The notes below the pieces were generated by a model. It made no database searches and was not told the DNA's origin. It was given only the letters and a program-made list of their open reading frames with translations. This document shows, piece by piece, positions 1 to 6,126 of a stretch of DNA of 7,586 nucleotides. Origin of the DNA: Avisuccinivibrio sp964424565. Lineage in GTDB: Bacteria > Pseudomonadota > Gammaproteobacteria > Enterobacterales > Succinivibrionaceae. The DNA is taken from contig CAYRIZ010000077.1 in the NCBI GenBank assembly GCA_964424565.1, positions 1 through 7,586 on the forward strand. The letters are read 5' to 3'. A program made the position numbers and the translations under genes. Positions within the stretch are counted from its first letter, which is position 1; every line of letters starts with the position of its first letter.

Positions 1-21
1 CCAAACCCCTTGCTGGAAGTG

Positions 22-46
22 GGTTTAACCGGGAAATTTAATCCCG
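22..46. promoter_or_regulatory. Small dyad symmetries in the leader upstream of the first gene
   Basis: Two adjacent inverted repeats lie just before the lipoprotein gene. GGTT-T-AACC spans 22-30. CGGGA (30-34) pairs with TCCCG (42-46) around the loop AATTTAA. A further AAACCC (3-8) can pair with GGGTTT (21-26). The leader is more AT-rich than the genes, and the second repeat ends 14 nt before the ATG at 61. This could be an operator, a 5' UTR hairpin or the weak end of an upstream terminator. No run of T follows the stem, so a terminator is not favoured. No convincing -35/-10 pair is visible in the 60 bases available. Confidence 0.3.
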
Positions 47-60
47 AAAGTCAAATTGTT

Positions 61-462
61 ATGAATAAGCGTATTTTCCTGTCTTTTGCCCTGGGAGCCT
101 GTTTATTTGCCGTTACTGCCTGCAGCGTCAATCTGCAGCCCATTCAGACTTTCACCGGTAACATTCCGGCCGGCATTACCCAGGATGACATGCGCAAAGC
201 TGTTTATGAAGCCGGTATCGCCCGCGGCTGGACCCTGGAGGTTATAGACAAGAACACCATCCGTGCCACCTATGCAGCCCGCAGCCATCAGGTGGTCAGC
301 GATGTGATCATCACCGGCGACAGCTACAGCGTACAGTACATCAGCTCCAGAAATATGGATGCCGCAGACGGCCAGATCCATCACAACTACAACCGCTGGG
401 CCAGAAATCTGTGCCACGATATTCAGGTCAAGCTTACCACCCAGGCTGCCCTGTCTAACTAA
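61..462 (+). CDS. apeA: Small APE-cluster lipoprotein (ApeA-like)
   Basis: A predicted 133-residue lipoprotein. The N-terminus is a lipoprotein signal peptide: MNKR, a hydrophobic stretch (residues 5-18) and the lipobox VTAC, with Cys21 as the lipidated residue. Ser22 at position +2 is not Asp, so Lol sorting would favour the outer membrane. The mature part has a short RGW motif, an R-S-H motif and an IHHNYNRWARNL segment near the C-terminus, a pattern I associate with small lipoproteins found with APE genes. The ATG at 61 is chosen over an in-frame TTG at 10 because it places the signal peptide at the N-terminus. No good Shine-Dalgarno precedes it. Its biochemical role is unknown; envelope placement of the pigment is inferred from context. 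The symbol rests on its position just before apeB and is the least certain in the set. Confidence 0.75.
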   Translation: MNKRIFLSFALGACLFAVTACSVNLQPIQTFTGNIPAGITQDDMRKAVYEAGIARGWTLEVIDKNTIRATYAARSHQVVSDVIITGDSYSVQYISSRNMDAADGQIHHNYNRWARNLCHDIQVKLTTQAALSN

Positions 463-476
463 CACTGCCTGCTGTC

Positions 477-1538
477 ATGCACGGTTACGACAAGGAAAAG
501 TTCTCGGCCCTCGATGCCGTCAGCTGGGCGCAGGTAATATGCTTTGCGCCCATGATGTTTAAGGCCGCCGTGGCCCTGAAAAAACTGGGTCTGCTCAAGG
601 CTCTGGAGGAGCATGCCTCCGGGCTGACTGCCGCCCAGGCAGCCGCGCACTGCCACATTTCCGCCTATGCCGCGACTGTTCTGCTCGATATGGGCCTTTC
701 TGCCCGCATAGTGCTGAAACAGGATCAGTGCTACAGGCTGGCCAAGACCGGAGCTTTTCTGCTCAACGATCCGCTGACTGCGGCCAATCTCGATTTTACC
801 GAGCATGTCTGTTATGAAGCCTTAAATTATCTGGATCAGTCCCTGCTGCAGGGCCGCCCCTGCGGACTGCAGGTATTCGGGGACTGGCCTTCCATTTATC
901 CGGCCCTGACCAGCCTGCCTCCGGCAGCCCGGGACAGCTGGTTTAAGTTCGATCACTTTTACTCAGACAGTGCCTTTAAGCCGGCTCTGCGTCTGCTGCA
1001 GCAATTCAGCCCCGCGCTGATCTTTGATGTGGGAGGCAATACCGGCAGATTTGCCGCCGCCTGTCTGCAGCAGCTGCCAGCCTGCCGGGTGAGCATTTTG
1101 GATCTGCCCGAGCAGATTGCCGCCGCCAGGGGCAATAAGGCTCTGGACACAGATCGCATCAGTTTTCAGGAAATAGATGTGCTCTCCGCTGCGGCTCTGC
1201 CGCAGGGAGCTGATATCTGGTGGATGAGCCAGTTTCTGGACTGTTTTTCCACTAAGCAGATAGAGCAGATCCTGACTAAGGTTCATGCCGCCATGAGCCC
1301 TGCAGCCAGGCTGTGTATTCTGGAGCTGTTCTGGGACAATCAGCGCTTTGCCGGCGCGAGCTTTGCCCTCAATGCCACCTCTCTTTATTTCACTGTGCTG
1401 GCCAACGGCAACAGCCGCTTTTACAGCCGCGAGGAATTTGTACCGCTGCTGACCCGCTCCGGCTTCATCCTGGAAGCTGAACAGGCCAACCTGGGACTGG
1501 GGCACACCCTGCTGATCTGCCGTAAGGATCAATCATGA
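477..1538 (+). CDS. apeB: SAM-dependent methyltransferase of the aryl polyene cluster
   Basis: A 353-residue class I methyltransferase with the layout of the O-methyltransferase family 2 / small-molecule methyltransferases. Residues about 25-110 form a helical, winged-helix-like substrate and dimerisation domain. The Rossmann domain starts at about 180, with SAM motif I FDVGGNTGR (183-191), an acidic residue closing strand 2 (ILDLPEQ, Asp209) and WWMSQFLDCFS (248-258) in the post-II region. The catalytic His that plant-type O-methyltransferases carry there is not seen, so O-methylation should not be assumed. Characterised aryl polyenes have methylated aryl heads, which makes the head group the likely substrate (inference). 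The start lies 15 nt after the lipoprotein stop and has no clear Shine-Dalgarno. The next in-frame Met is residue 26, inside the conserved domain, so the ATG at 477 is retained. Confidence 0.88.
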   Translation: MHGYDKEKFSALDAVSWAQVICFAPMMFKAAVALKKLGLLKALEEHASGLTAAQAAAHCHISAYAATVLLDMGLSARIVLKQDQCYRLAKTGAFLLNDPLTAANLDFTEHVCYEALNYLDQSLLQGRPCGLQVFGDWPSIYPALTSLPPAARDSWFKFDHFYSDSAFKPALRLLQQFSPALIFDVGGNTGRFAAACLQQLPACRVSILDLPEQIAAARGNKALDTDRISFQEIDVLSAAALPQGADIWWMSQFLDCFSTKQIEQILTKVHAAMSPAARLCILELFWDNQRFAGASFALNATSLYFTVLANGNSRFYSREEFVPLLTRSGFILEAEQANLGLGHTLLICRKDQS

Positions 1539-2284
1539 AGCTGTCATTTAATATTGCAGGCTGCACAGCCCTCTATCCTGGTGCCGGCAGTGAGCCGGAT
1601 TCCTTTGCTCTCTGCGGAAAGGTGGATCCTGCCGCCGGGCTGCCCAAATGCCGCCGCATCCCCATCATGACCGCCCGCAGGCTTACCGCCGGCAACAGGC
1701 TGGCTTTGGAGTGTGCGCTGACCTTAATGGAGCAGGAACAGCCTGCCGCCCTGCTTTTTGCCAGCCGGCATTCCGAACTGGAGCACAATTACCGTATTCT
1801 CAAGGCTCTGGCAGAGCAGCAGGATGTGTCTCCCACCGATTTCACCATGTCTGTACACAACAGCGCCGCCGGCTCACTGACCATACTCAAAAAACTGCCG
1901 GTGGTCAGTTCTGCCGTCTCCGCCGGAGCCGACAGCTTTGCGGCCCTGCTCACCGACGCCTGCGGCATGCTGCAGGACGGACTTGACAGTGTGCTGGCTG
2001 TGTTCTTTGACAGCACCATTCCTGATTTTTACAGGCCATACCTCAGCCCCGGCGACGTCAGCTGGCCTTATGCGGCGGCCCTGCTGCTCCGGGCAGGCAG
2101 TGAGTGGACGGTGGAGCTACAGGCTGCCGAGGCTCCTGCTGCATCGGGTCCCGAAGAAAGCGTGCCGCAGGCCCTGCAGTTCTGGCGGCAGCAGGCCGAC
2201 GGGCAGAGCGACTTTATCCTGCGGGGGCAGCGCTTTGATCTGCACTGCCGGCCGCAGCAGACTGCAGCAGAGGACAGGCTGTAA
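1535..2284 (+). CDS. apeC: Chain-length-factor-like half ketosynthase
   Basis: A 249-residue protein resembling only the N-terminal half of a beta-ketoacyl-ACP synthase (the Ketoacyl-synt_2 type). Visible landmarks are IPIMTARRL (42-50), SVHNSAAGS (106-114) and AVSAGADSFAALL (127-139). The last aligns with the nucleophile region of ketosynthases (C-A/S-x-G), but Val128 sits where the catalytic Cys would be, and the C-terminal half with the two catalytic His is absent. It should therefore be inactive alone. In the characterised APE system this subunit pairs with a full ketosynthase (ApeO) as a chain length factor; that partner is not in this window. The ATG overlaps the methyltransferase stop (ATGA), with AAGGA at 1524-1528 as Shine-Dalgarno, so translation is coupled. 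The segment at about 190-249 is poorly conserved in appearance and Gln/Ala-rich. Confidence 0.87.
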   Translation: MKLSFNIAGCTALYPGAGSEPDSFALCGKVDPAAGLPKCRRIPIMTARRLTAGNRLALECALTLMEQEQPAALLFASRHSELEHNYRILKALAEQQDVSPTDFTMSVHNSAAGSLTILKKLPVVSSAVSAGADSFAALLTDACGMLQDGLDSVLAVFFDSTIPDFYRPYLSPGDVSWPYAAALLLRAGSEWTVELQAAEAPAASGPEESVPQALQFWRQQADGQSDFILRGQRFDLHCRPQQTAAEDRL

Positions 2285-2285
2285 G

Positions 2286-3062
2286 ATGCAGCAGGCAGTA
2301 AGGCTTTACCGGCTGATCGCCACCGGACTGTGCTTTGCCCTTTTTTATACAGGAGGGCTGTGCCTGTCCTTGTGCTGGTTTCATCTGCTGCAGCTGTGCG
2401 TACGCAATGCCGGCCGCCGGCAGCATCTGGCACGCCGCAGCATCAGGCTGAGCTTCAGATTGTTTATCTTTCTGCTGTGCTTTTTAAGACTAATTCGCCT
2501 GGAGCTGCGCGGCATGGAGCAGGTATGCGCCGATCGCGGCTGCATCATAGTAGCCAATCATCCCAGCCTGATCGACTATGTGATCATCGCCTCGCTGACG
2601 GACAATCTCAACTGCGTGGTCAAATCCCAGCTGCAGCACAATTTCTTTTTAAAAGGCGTCATCAAATCAGCCCACTATGTGGCCAATGATGATCCGCAGC
2701 AGGTGCTGGAAGCCACGCAGCAGAGCCTGGAGCGCGGGGAAAATCTGCTTATTTTTCCCGAAGGCACCCGCACAGACCGCAGGCTGCCGCTGAAACTGCA
2801 CCGCGGGGCGGCCGTGCTGGCCGTCAAACTGCGCAGTCAGCTGCGCCCGGTCACCATATCCTGCTCCGAGGAATTTTTAACCAGACAGCGCGGCTGGAGT
2901 GCCGTGCCTGAGCATACCCCGCACTATATTCTCACCGCCCATCCCCTGCTTGGCGTGGAGGATGTGCATAAAGAAGACGATCCCCCGGCAGAGGAACTGC
3001 CTGATTCCATTACCGCCAGACGGCTGACCCGCCGCCTGACCGAGCTGTTTGCAGCGGTCTGA
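2286..3062 (+). CDS. apeD: PlsC-type lysophospholipid acyltransferase family protein
   Basis: A 258-residue membrane-associated acyltransferase of the PlsC / 1-acylglycerol-3-phosphate acyltransferase superfamily. Hydrophobic segments lie at about 11-38 and 57-71. The catalytic HX4D motif is NHPSLID (His92, Asp97) and the substrate-binding motif FPEGTRT is at 157-163. The spacing between them is normal, so the enzyme looks intact. The acceptor is unknown. In the APE pathway it probably acylates a glycerol- or sugar-based carrier with fatty acyl or polyenoyl groups at the inner membrane (inference). The reading frame stays open upstream to 1938, but that part lies inside the preceding gene. 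The ATG at 2286, one base after that gene's TAA, starts a hydrophobic N-terminus typical of the family. AGGA at 2271-2274 is a rather distant Shine-Dalgarno, so coupled translation is likely. Confidence 0.88.
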   Translation: MQQAVRLYRLIATGLCFALFYTGGLCLSLCWFHLLQLCVRNAGRRQHLARRSIRLSFRLFIFLLCFLRLIRLELRGMEQVCADRGCIIVANHPSLIDYVIIASLTDNLNCVVKSQLQHNFFLKGVIKSAHYVANDDPQQVLEATQQSLERGENLLIFPEGTRTDRRLPLKLHRGAAVLAVKLRSQLRPVTISCSEEFLTRQRGWSAVPEHTPHYILTAHPLLGVEDVHKEDDPPAEELPDSITARRLTRRLTELFAAV

Positions 3063-3087
3063 AGATTTACCGATCATTTATTTTGAC

Positions 3088-3091
3088 AGGA
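3088..3091 (+). promoter_or_regulatory. Shine-Dalgarno that decides the start of the first ACP
   Basis: AGGA at 3088-3091 lies 8 nt before the ATG at 3100. It overlaps the alternative in-frame ATG at 3091, which therefore cannot use it. This favours the start at 3100. Confidence 0.55.
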
Positions 3092-3099
3092 TGAGTTAT

Positions 3100-3369
3100 A
3101 TGAACCTTGAAGAGCAGATAAAACAGCTGATTATTGATACCCTTAATCTTGAGGGCATGACCACTTCCGACATCAATACGGAAGATCCTCTGTTTGGGGA
3201 TGGGCTCGGGCTTGATTCCATCGATGCCCTGGAGCTGGGACTGGCCGTCAAGAGCACCTTCAATGTGGTGCTCAGCGCCGAAAATGAGGAAATGCGCGCC
3301 CACTTTTATTCAGTAAAAACCCTGGCAGACTATATCCGCTCCACGCAGGCGGCAGCCGGGAAAGCTTAA
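3100..3369 (+). CDS. apeE: Acyl carrier protein 1
   Basis: An 89-residue acyl carrier protein with the four-helix ACP fold pattern. Helix I is at about residues 3-16. The conserved loop and helix II start are LFGDGLGLDSIDALELG (31-47), with Ser40 in DSID as the 4'-phosphopantetheine attachment site. An SVKTLADYI-type helix IV motif follows near the C-terminus. It carries the aryl starter or the growing polyene as a thioester in the cytoplasm. In the characterised system two non-identical ACPs serve the pathway, with the ligase loading the aryl acid onto an ACP; which role belongs to this one cannot be read from sequence. The 37-nt AT-rich gap before it is one of the larger gaps in the operon. 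An alternative start at 3091 would add three residues (MSY). Confidence 0.93.
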   Translation: MNLEEQIKQLIIDTLNLEGMTTSDINTEDPLFGDGLGLDSIDALELGLAVKSTFNVVLSAENEEMRAHFYSVKTLADYIRSTQAAAGKA

Positions 3370-3425
3370 GGCAGGACAGGATCAGCCTGCTGCAGATGAG
3401 GGAATGAAGCAAAGGAAGCACGAAA

Positions 3426-3680
3426 ATGGATAAACAGGAAATATATGCCGAAATCAGCTCCATGATGACCAGAATGTTTGAGGTGGATCCTGAGGATATC
3501 AGGCCGGAGGCCAATCTCTTCACCGATCTCGATCTGGACAGTATTGATGCCATAGACATGGTGGTGCAGCTGCAGAAGCGTACAGGCAAAAAGTTTACCC
3601 CCGAGCAGTTCCGCTCGGTCAAAACCGTGCAGGATGTGGTAGACGTGGTCCATCAGCTGCTCAACGCCGACCCCCAATAA
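3426..3680 (+). CDS. apeF: Acyl carrier protein 2
   Basis: An 84-residue acyl carrier protein, clearly different from its upstream neighbour outside the core. The motif LFTDLDLDSIDAIDMVVQL spans 31-49, with Ser39 in DSID as the phosphopantetheinylation site, and SVKTVQDVVDVV forms the last helix. Helix II is acidic (DLDLDS), with an Asp-Met pair after the Ser where ACP1 has Glu-Leu, so partner enzymes may tell the two apart (inference). A good Shine-Dalgarno, AAGGAAG at 3412-3418, lies 7 nt before the ATG, so this gene is independently well translated. A single TAA separates it from the next gene, which is in the same reading frame. Confidence 0.93.
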   Translation: MDKQEIYAEISSMMTRMFEVDPEDIRPEANLFTDLDLDSIDAIDMVVQLQKRTGKKFTPEQFRSVKTVQDVVDVVHQLLNADPQ

Positions 3681-3683
3681 AAA

Positions 3684-4313
3684 TTGCTGCGCAAGATCTT
3701 CCAAGTCAGCTGCACCCTGCTGGCCCTGACCTGGCCGCTCATCATCTTTGCGGCCCTGCATTTTGGGGTCTGGCAGCAGGTACTGCCGGTGCTGGCACTG
3801 CTGCTGTTGCTGCGCCATCTGCTGCAGCGCCGCCGGCCGGTTTCCGGGGAACAGAAGATAAAGCAGCGCCATGCCCTCAGACGCACCTCGCTGATCCTGA
3901 GTGTGCTGATGCTGCTCCTCTGTCTGGCCGGCAGCCTCTGCCGCAGTCCGCAGCTGCTGTTGTGGTATCCGGTGGTAGTCAATGTACTGCTGCTGACGGT
4001 ATTTTTCCGCTCGCTTTATGCCGACAGCACTGTAGTGGAATATCTGGCCCGGCTGAGCAATCCCAATCTGCCGCCTGAGGGAGTGGTCTATACCCGCCGG
4101 GTTACCAAAGCCTGGTGTCTGTTTTTTACCGGCAACGGCCTTATAGCCCTCGCCACTATCTGCTCAGGCTCCCTGGAGCTGTGGACCCTCTGGAATGGTC
4201 TGCTCTCCTATATGTGCATAGGACTGATGGCGGCCGGCGAATATTTAATCCGCAGGCAGGTGTTGAAAAAAGCAGACCGCCCCAAGCCGTCTGCTGAGGA
4301 GAAAGTGCTGTGA
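3684..4313 (+). CDS. apeG: COG4648-like integral membrane protein of unknown function
   Basis: A 209-residue hydrophobic protein with about six predicted membrane segments, at residues 5-27, 32-47, 69-85, 91-108, 144-161 and 166-188. A cytoplasmic-looking conserved stretch, YLARLSNPNLP (120-130) followed by YTRRVTKAWC (136-145) and FFTGNG (147-152), is the family signature as I recall it. It sits between the ACP pair and the aryl ligase, which is the usual place for ApeG. No catalytic function is established that I know of; a role at the membrane in pigment assembly or handover is only an inference. The start is TTG, because the next Met (residue 76) would delete the first membrane segments. 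No Shine-Dalgarno is visible, so translation may depend on reinitiation after the ACP2 stop codon three bases upstream. Confidence 0.8.
   Translation: MLRKIFQVSCTLLALTWPLIIFAALHFGVWQQVLPVLALLLLLRHLLQRRRPVSGEQKIKQRHALRRTSLILSVLMLLLCLAGSLCRSPQLLLWYPVVVNVLLLTVFFRSLYADSTVVEYLARLSNPNLPPEGVVYTRRVTKAWCLFFTGNGLIALATICSGSLELWTLWNGLLSYMCIGLMAAGEYLIRRQVLKKADRPKPSAEEKVL
4296..4302 (+). promoter_or_regulatory. Strong Shine-Dalgarno for the GTG start of the ligase
   Basis: GAGGAGA lies 7 nt before the GTG at 4310, which overlaps the preceding stop as GTGA. It supports GTG over any internal ATG as the start. Confidence 0.6.
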
Positions 4314-5743
4314 AAGCAGATCCCACTCCCAAAATACTGCCTTTTGCCCACTGGCTGAATGGTGAGCCGGACCGGGTGATGTTTACCTGCAGCACCGCAG
4401 CCCTCACGCAGGCAGACACCGTCGCTGCCGCCCGGGCTGCCGCAGCACAGCTGCAGGCCCTGCAGCCGCAGCCGGGGGAGACTGCCGCCGTCATGACCGG
4501 CAGCAGTTATGCCTTTTTGTGTGCTCTGGCCTGCTGCAGCCTGCACGCCCTGTCTGTACTGCTGCCCGGGCACAAAAACTTAACCCTGCTGCGCCGGCAG
4601 GCAGCACAGTGCCGGCTGGTGATCACCGATGATGAACAAGCAGCCCGGGAAGCCAGGGATTTGGGCCTGGCTGTGCTGTTTCTGCCGCAGTTTCCGCTGC
4701 AGCCGCGGTCTGTATCCGCCGCCGGCGACGGACGACTGCCGCTCGATCCCAATCTGCCGCTGACCCTGCTGACCTCAGGCTCCACCGGTCAGGCCAAAGC
4801 AGTAGTCAAGCCCATAGCCTGCCTGGATAAGGAGGCGGCACTGCTGTCCGGGCTGCTGCGCTCTGAGATCAGCGGCAGCACCGTGGTGGCCACAGTGTAT
4901 CCCTTTCATATGTACGGGCTGACCTTCAGCATGTTTCTGCCCCTGGCCTGCTCCCTGCCCGTCAGAGTGCCTATAGTGCATTACAGTGAAGAGCTTTGTG
5001 CCCGGCAGGAGCCAAAGCTGCTGCTCATAACCTCGCCTGCTTTTCTGCAGCGGCTGGATTTTGCCCTCCGGCCGCCGGCTGTGGCCCTGGCCGTTTCCGC
5101 CGGCGGTCCCCTGCCCCCTGAGCTCAGAGCCAAATTCAAAAACTGGTGCGGCGCCGACATCATAGATATATACGGCAGCACCGAGACCGGGGTAATAGGC
5201 TTCAGGCGCGGTCAGACCGCCGACGGGGCTTTTACCCCGCTGCCGGAGACAACTCTTACCGCTGGAGCTGTGCCCAGACTGCATTCACCTCTGCTGCCGC
5301 AGGGCAGCTGCACGCTGGACGATCAGCTGCAGCTGCTGCCGGACGGCCGTTTTCTGCTGTGCGGCCGGCAGGATCGGATAGTGAAGATAGATGAAAAGCG
5401 CATTTCCCTGCCGGCGGTGGAGCAGTATCTGCTGGGCACGGGGCTGTTTTGTGAATGTGCGGTCCTGCCGGTGCAGCTTAAGGGCCGCCGGCAGCTGGCC
5501 GCCGCTGTGGTATTAAAAGATCAGATCAGAAGCCGGCAGCTGCAGCAGCATCCCCGGGAGAAACTGCTTTTTCTGCAGCAGCTGCGCCGACAGCTGCAGG
5601 AGCAGGCGGCCGCCGGCTTTGTCCCGCGGCGTTTTGCCCTGCTGCCTGCTCTGCCGCGCAATCTGATGGGCAAATTGGATCATGCCGCACTGGAGGAGCT
5701 CTTTGTGCCCCGGGACGCGGTCTCCTCACCGCGGAGGGTGTGA
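4310..5743 (+). CDS. apeH: AMP-forming acyl/aryl ligase (ANL family)
   Basis: A 477-residue adenylate-forming enzyme that activates a carboxylic acid with ATP. In characterised APE systems the substrate is 4-hydroxybenzoate, which is transferred to an ACP. ANL core motifs appear in order: phosphate-binding loop A3 LTSGSTGQAKAVVK (154-167), A5 YGSTETG (288-294), hinge and ribose-binding GRQDRIVKI (352-360, Asp355), A8-like KRISLPAVEQ (363-372), and the C-terminal PRNLMGKLDH (449-458) with the catalytic Lys455. All key residues are present, so it looks active. It is shorter than typical acyl-CoA ligases (about 500-550), with a compact N-terminal domain, as expected for this ACP-loading type. 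The GTG start overlaps the upstream stop by 4 nt and has a strong Shine-Dalgarno. A CoA rather than ACP acceptor cannot be excluded from sequence. Confidence 0.9.
   Translation: MKADPTPKILPFAHWLNGEPDRVMFTCSTAALTQADTVAAARAAAAQLQALQPQPGETAAVMTGSSYAFLCALACCSLHALSVLLPGHKNLTLLRRQAAQCRLVITDDEQAAREARDLGLAVLFLPQFPLQPRSVSAAGDGRLPLDPNLPLTLLTSGSTGQAKAVVKPIACLDKEAALLSGLLRSEISGSTVVATVYPFHMYGLTFSMFLPLACSLPVRVPIVHYSEELCARQEPKLLLITSPAFLQRLDFALRPPAVALAVSAGGPLPPELRAKFKNWCGADIIDIYGSTETGVIGFRRGQTADGAFTPLPETTLTAGAVPRLHSPLLPQGSCTLDDQLQLLPDGRFLLCGRQDRIVKIDEKRISLPAVEQYLLGTGLFCECAVLPVQLKGRRQLAAAVVLKDQIRSRQLQQHPREKLLFLQQLRRQLQEQAAAGFVPRRFALLPALPRNLMGKLDHAALEELFVPRDAVSSPRRV
5733..5737 (+). promoter_or_regulatory. Shine-Dalgarno that decides the dehydratase start
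   Basis: GGAGG ends 5 nt before the ATG at 5743 and only 2 nt before the in-frame GTG at 5740, so the ATG is the better start. Confidence 0.55.
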
Positions 5744-6126
5744 TGTATCCTGAAATTTTGGAAGTAACTTTACCTCAGGCTCTGCCGGCGGACACGGCAG
5801 CAAGTGAAACACAGGAACTGCGCCTGCAGCTGCGGCTGCCGGAGGATTATCAGTGGTTTCAGGGCCATTTTCCGGCCCGCGGCGTCCTGCCGGCAGTGGC
5901 ACAAATAGATTTGGTCATGGCCGCACTCCGGGACTATATGCAAAGTCCGCTGCGCTTTGCCGGCATCAGACAGGTCAAGTTTGTCAAACCCATGCAGCCC
6001 GGACAGGAAATCATCCTGTGTCTGCGGCTGCAGCCGGCCAAACTGCAGCTGCAGTTTTCCTTTGCCATTGTCCGCGGCAGCACTGTGCAGACCGCCTCTG
6101 AAGGCAGGATCAATTTATGCCTGTAA
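5743..6126 (+). CDS. apeI: FabA/FabZ-like hotdog 3-hydroxyacyl-ACP dehydratase
   Basis: A 127-residue single hotdog-fold protein. The active-site segment FQGHFPARGVLPAVAQID (39-56) supplies the catalytic His42 and, where FabZ has Glu and FabA has Asp, Asp56. KFVKPMQPGQEI, at about 78-89, is the conserved strand typical of the FabZ/FabA-like fold. It would dehydrate 3-hydroxyacyl-ACP intermediates to give the conjugated double bonds. In the characterised pathway it works as a heteromer with a second dehydratase (ApeP), which is not in this window. The start at 5743 shares its A with the ligase TGA (TGATG). An alternative GTG start at 5740 would add one residue. The 3' end overlaps the glycosyltransferase by 10 nt. 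Confidence 0.9.
   Translation: MYPEILEVTLPQALPADTAASETQELRLQLRLPEDYQWFQGHFPARGVLPAVAQIDLVMAALRDYMQSPLRFAGIRQVKFVKPMQPGQEIILCLRLQPAKLQLQFSFAIVRGSTVQTASEGRINLCL

Noticed and set aside
10..60. In-frame TTG at 10 giving a 17-residue longer lipoprotein
   Set aside because: It would push the signal peptide and lipobox away from the N-terminus and has no Shine-Dalgarno; the ATG at 61 gives a textbook lipoprotein start.
963..1532. Long antisense frame opposite the methyltransferase, and similar antisense frames elsewhere (for example 6252-6932 and 4775-5284)
   Set aside because: Each lies opposite a gene with clear family motifs, carries no recognisable domain, and is explained by GC-rich codon use on the + strand.
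1938..2285. N-terminal extension of the acyltransferase frame into the upstream gene
   Set aside because: The extension overlaps a well-supported gene in another frame and reads as Cys/Pro/Ser-rich low-quality protein; the ATG at 2286 starts a normal hydrophobic acyltransferase N-terminus.
3083..3088. Perfect -35 hexamer TTGACA before ACP1
   Set aside because: No -10 box lies 16-18 nt downstream; the only TATA-like bases (TTATAT, 3096-3101) are far too close. Treated as chance in an AT-rich gap.
3091..3099. ATG at 3091 as the ACP1 start
   Set aside because: It overlaps the only Shine-Dalgarno; the ATG at 3100 is properly spaced.
3371..3390. GCAGG/CCTGC inverted repeat between the two ACP genes as a terminator
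   Set aside because: The stem is 5 bp with a 10-nt loop and no T-run, inside a co-directional operon.
3404..3433. Nine-residue ORF (MKQRKHENG) before ACP2 as a leader peptide
   Set aside because: Its Shine-Dalgarno would be only 2 nt away, it has no regulatory codon run, and it overlaps the ACP2 start.
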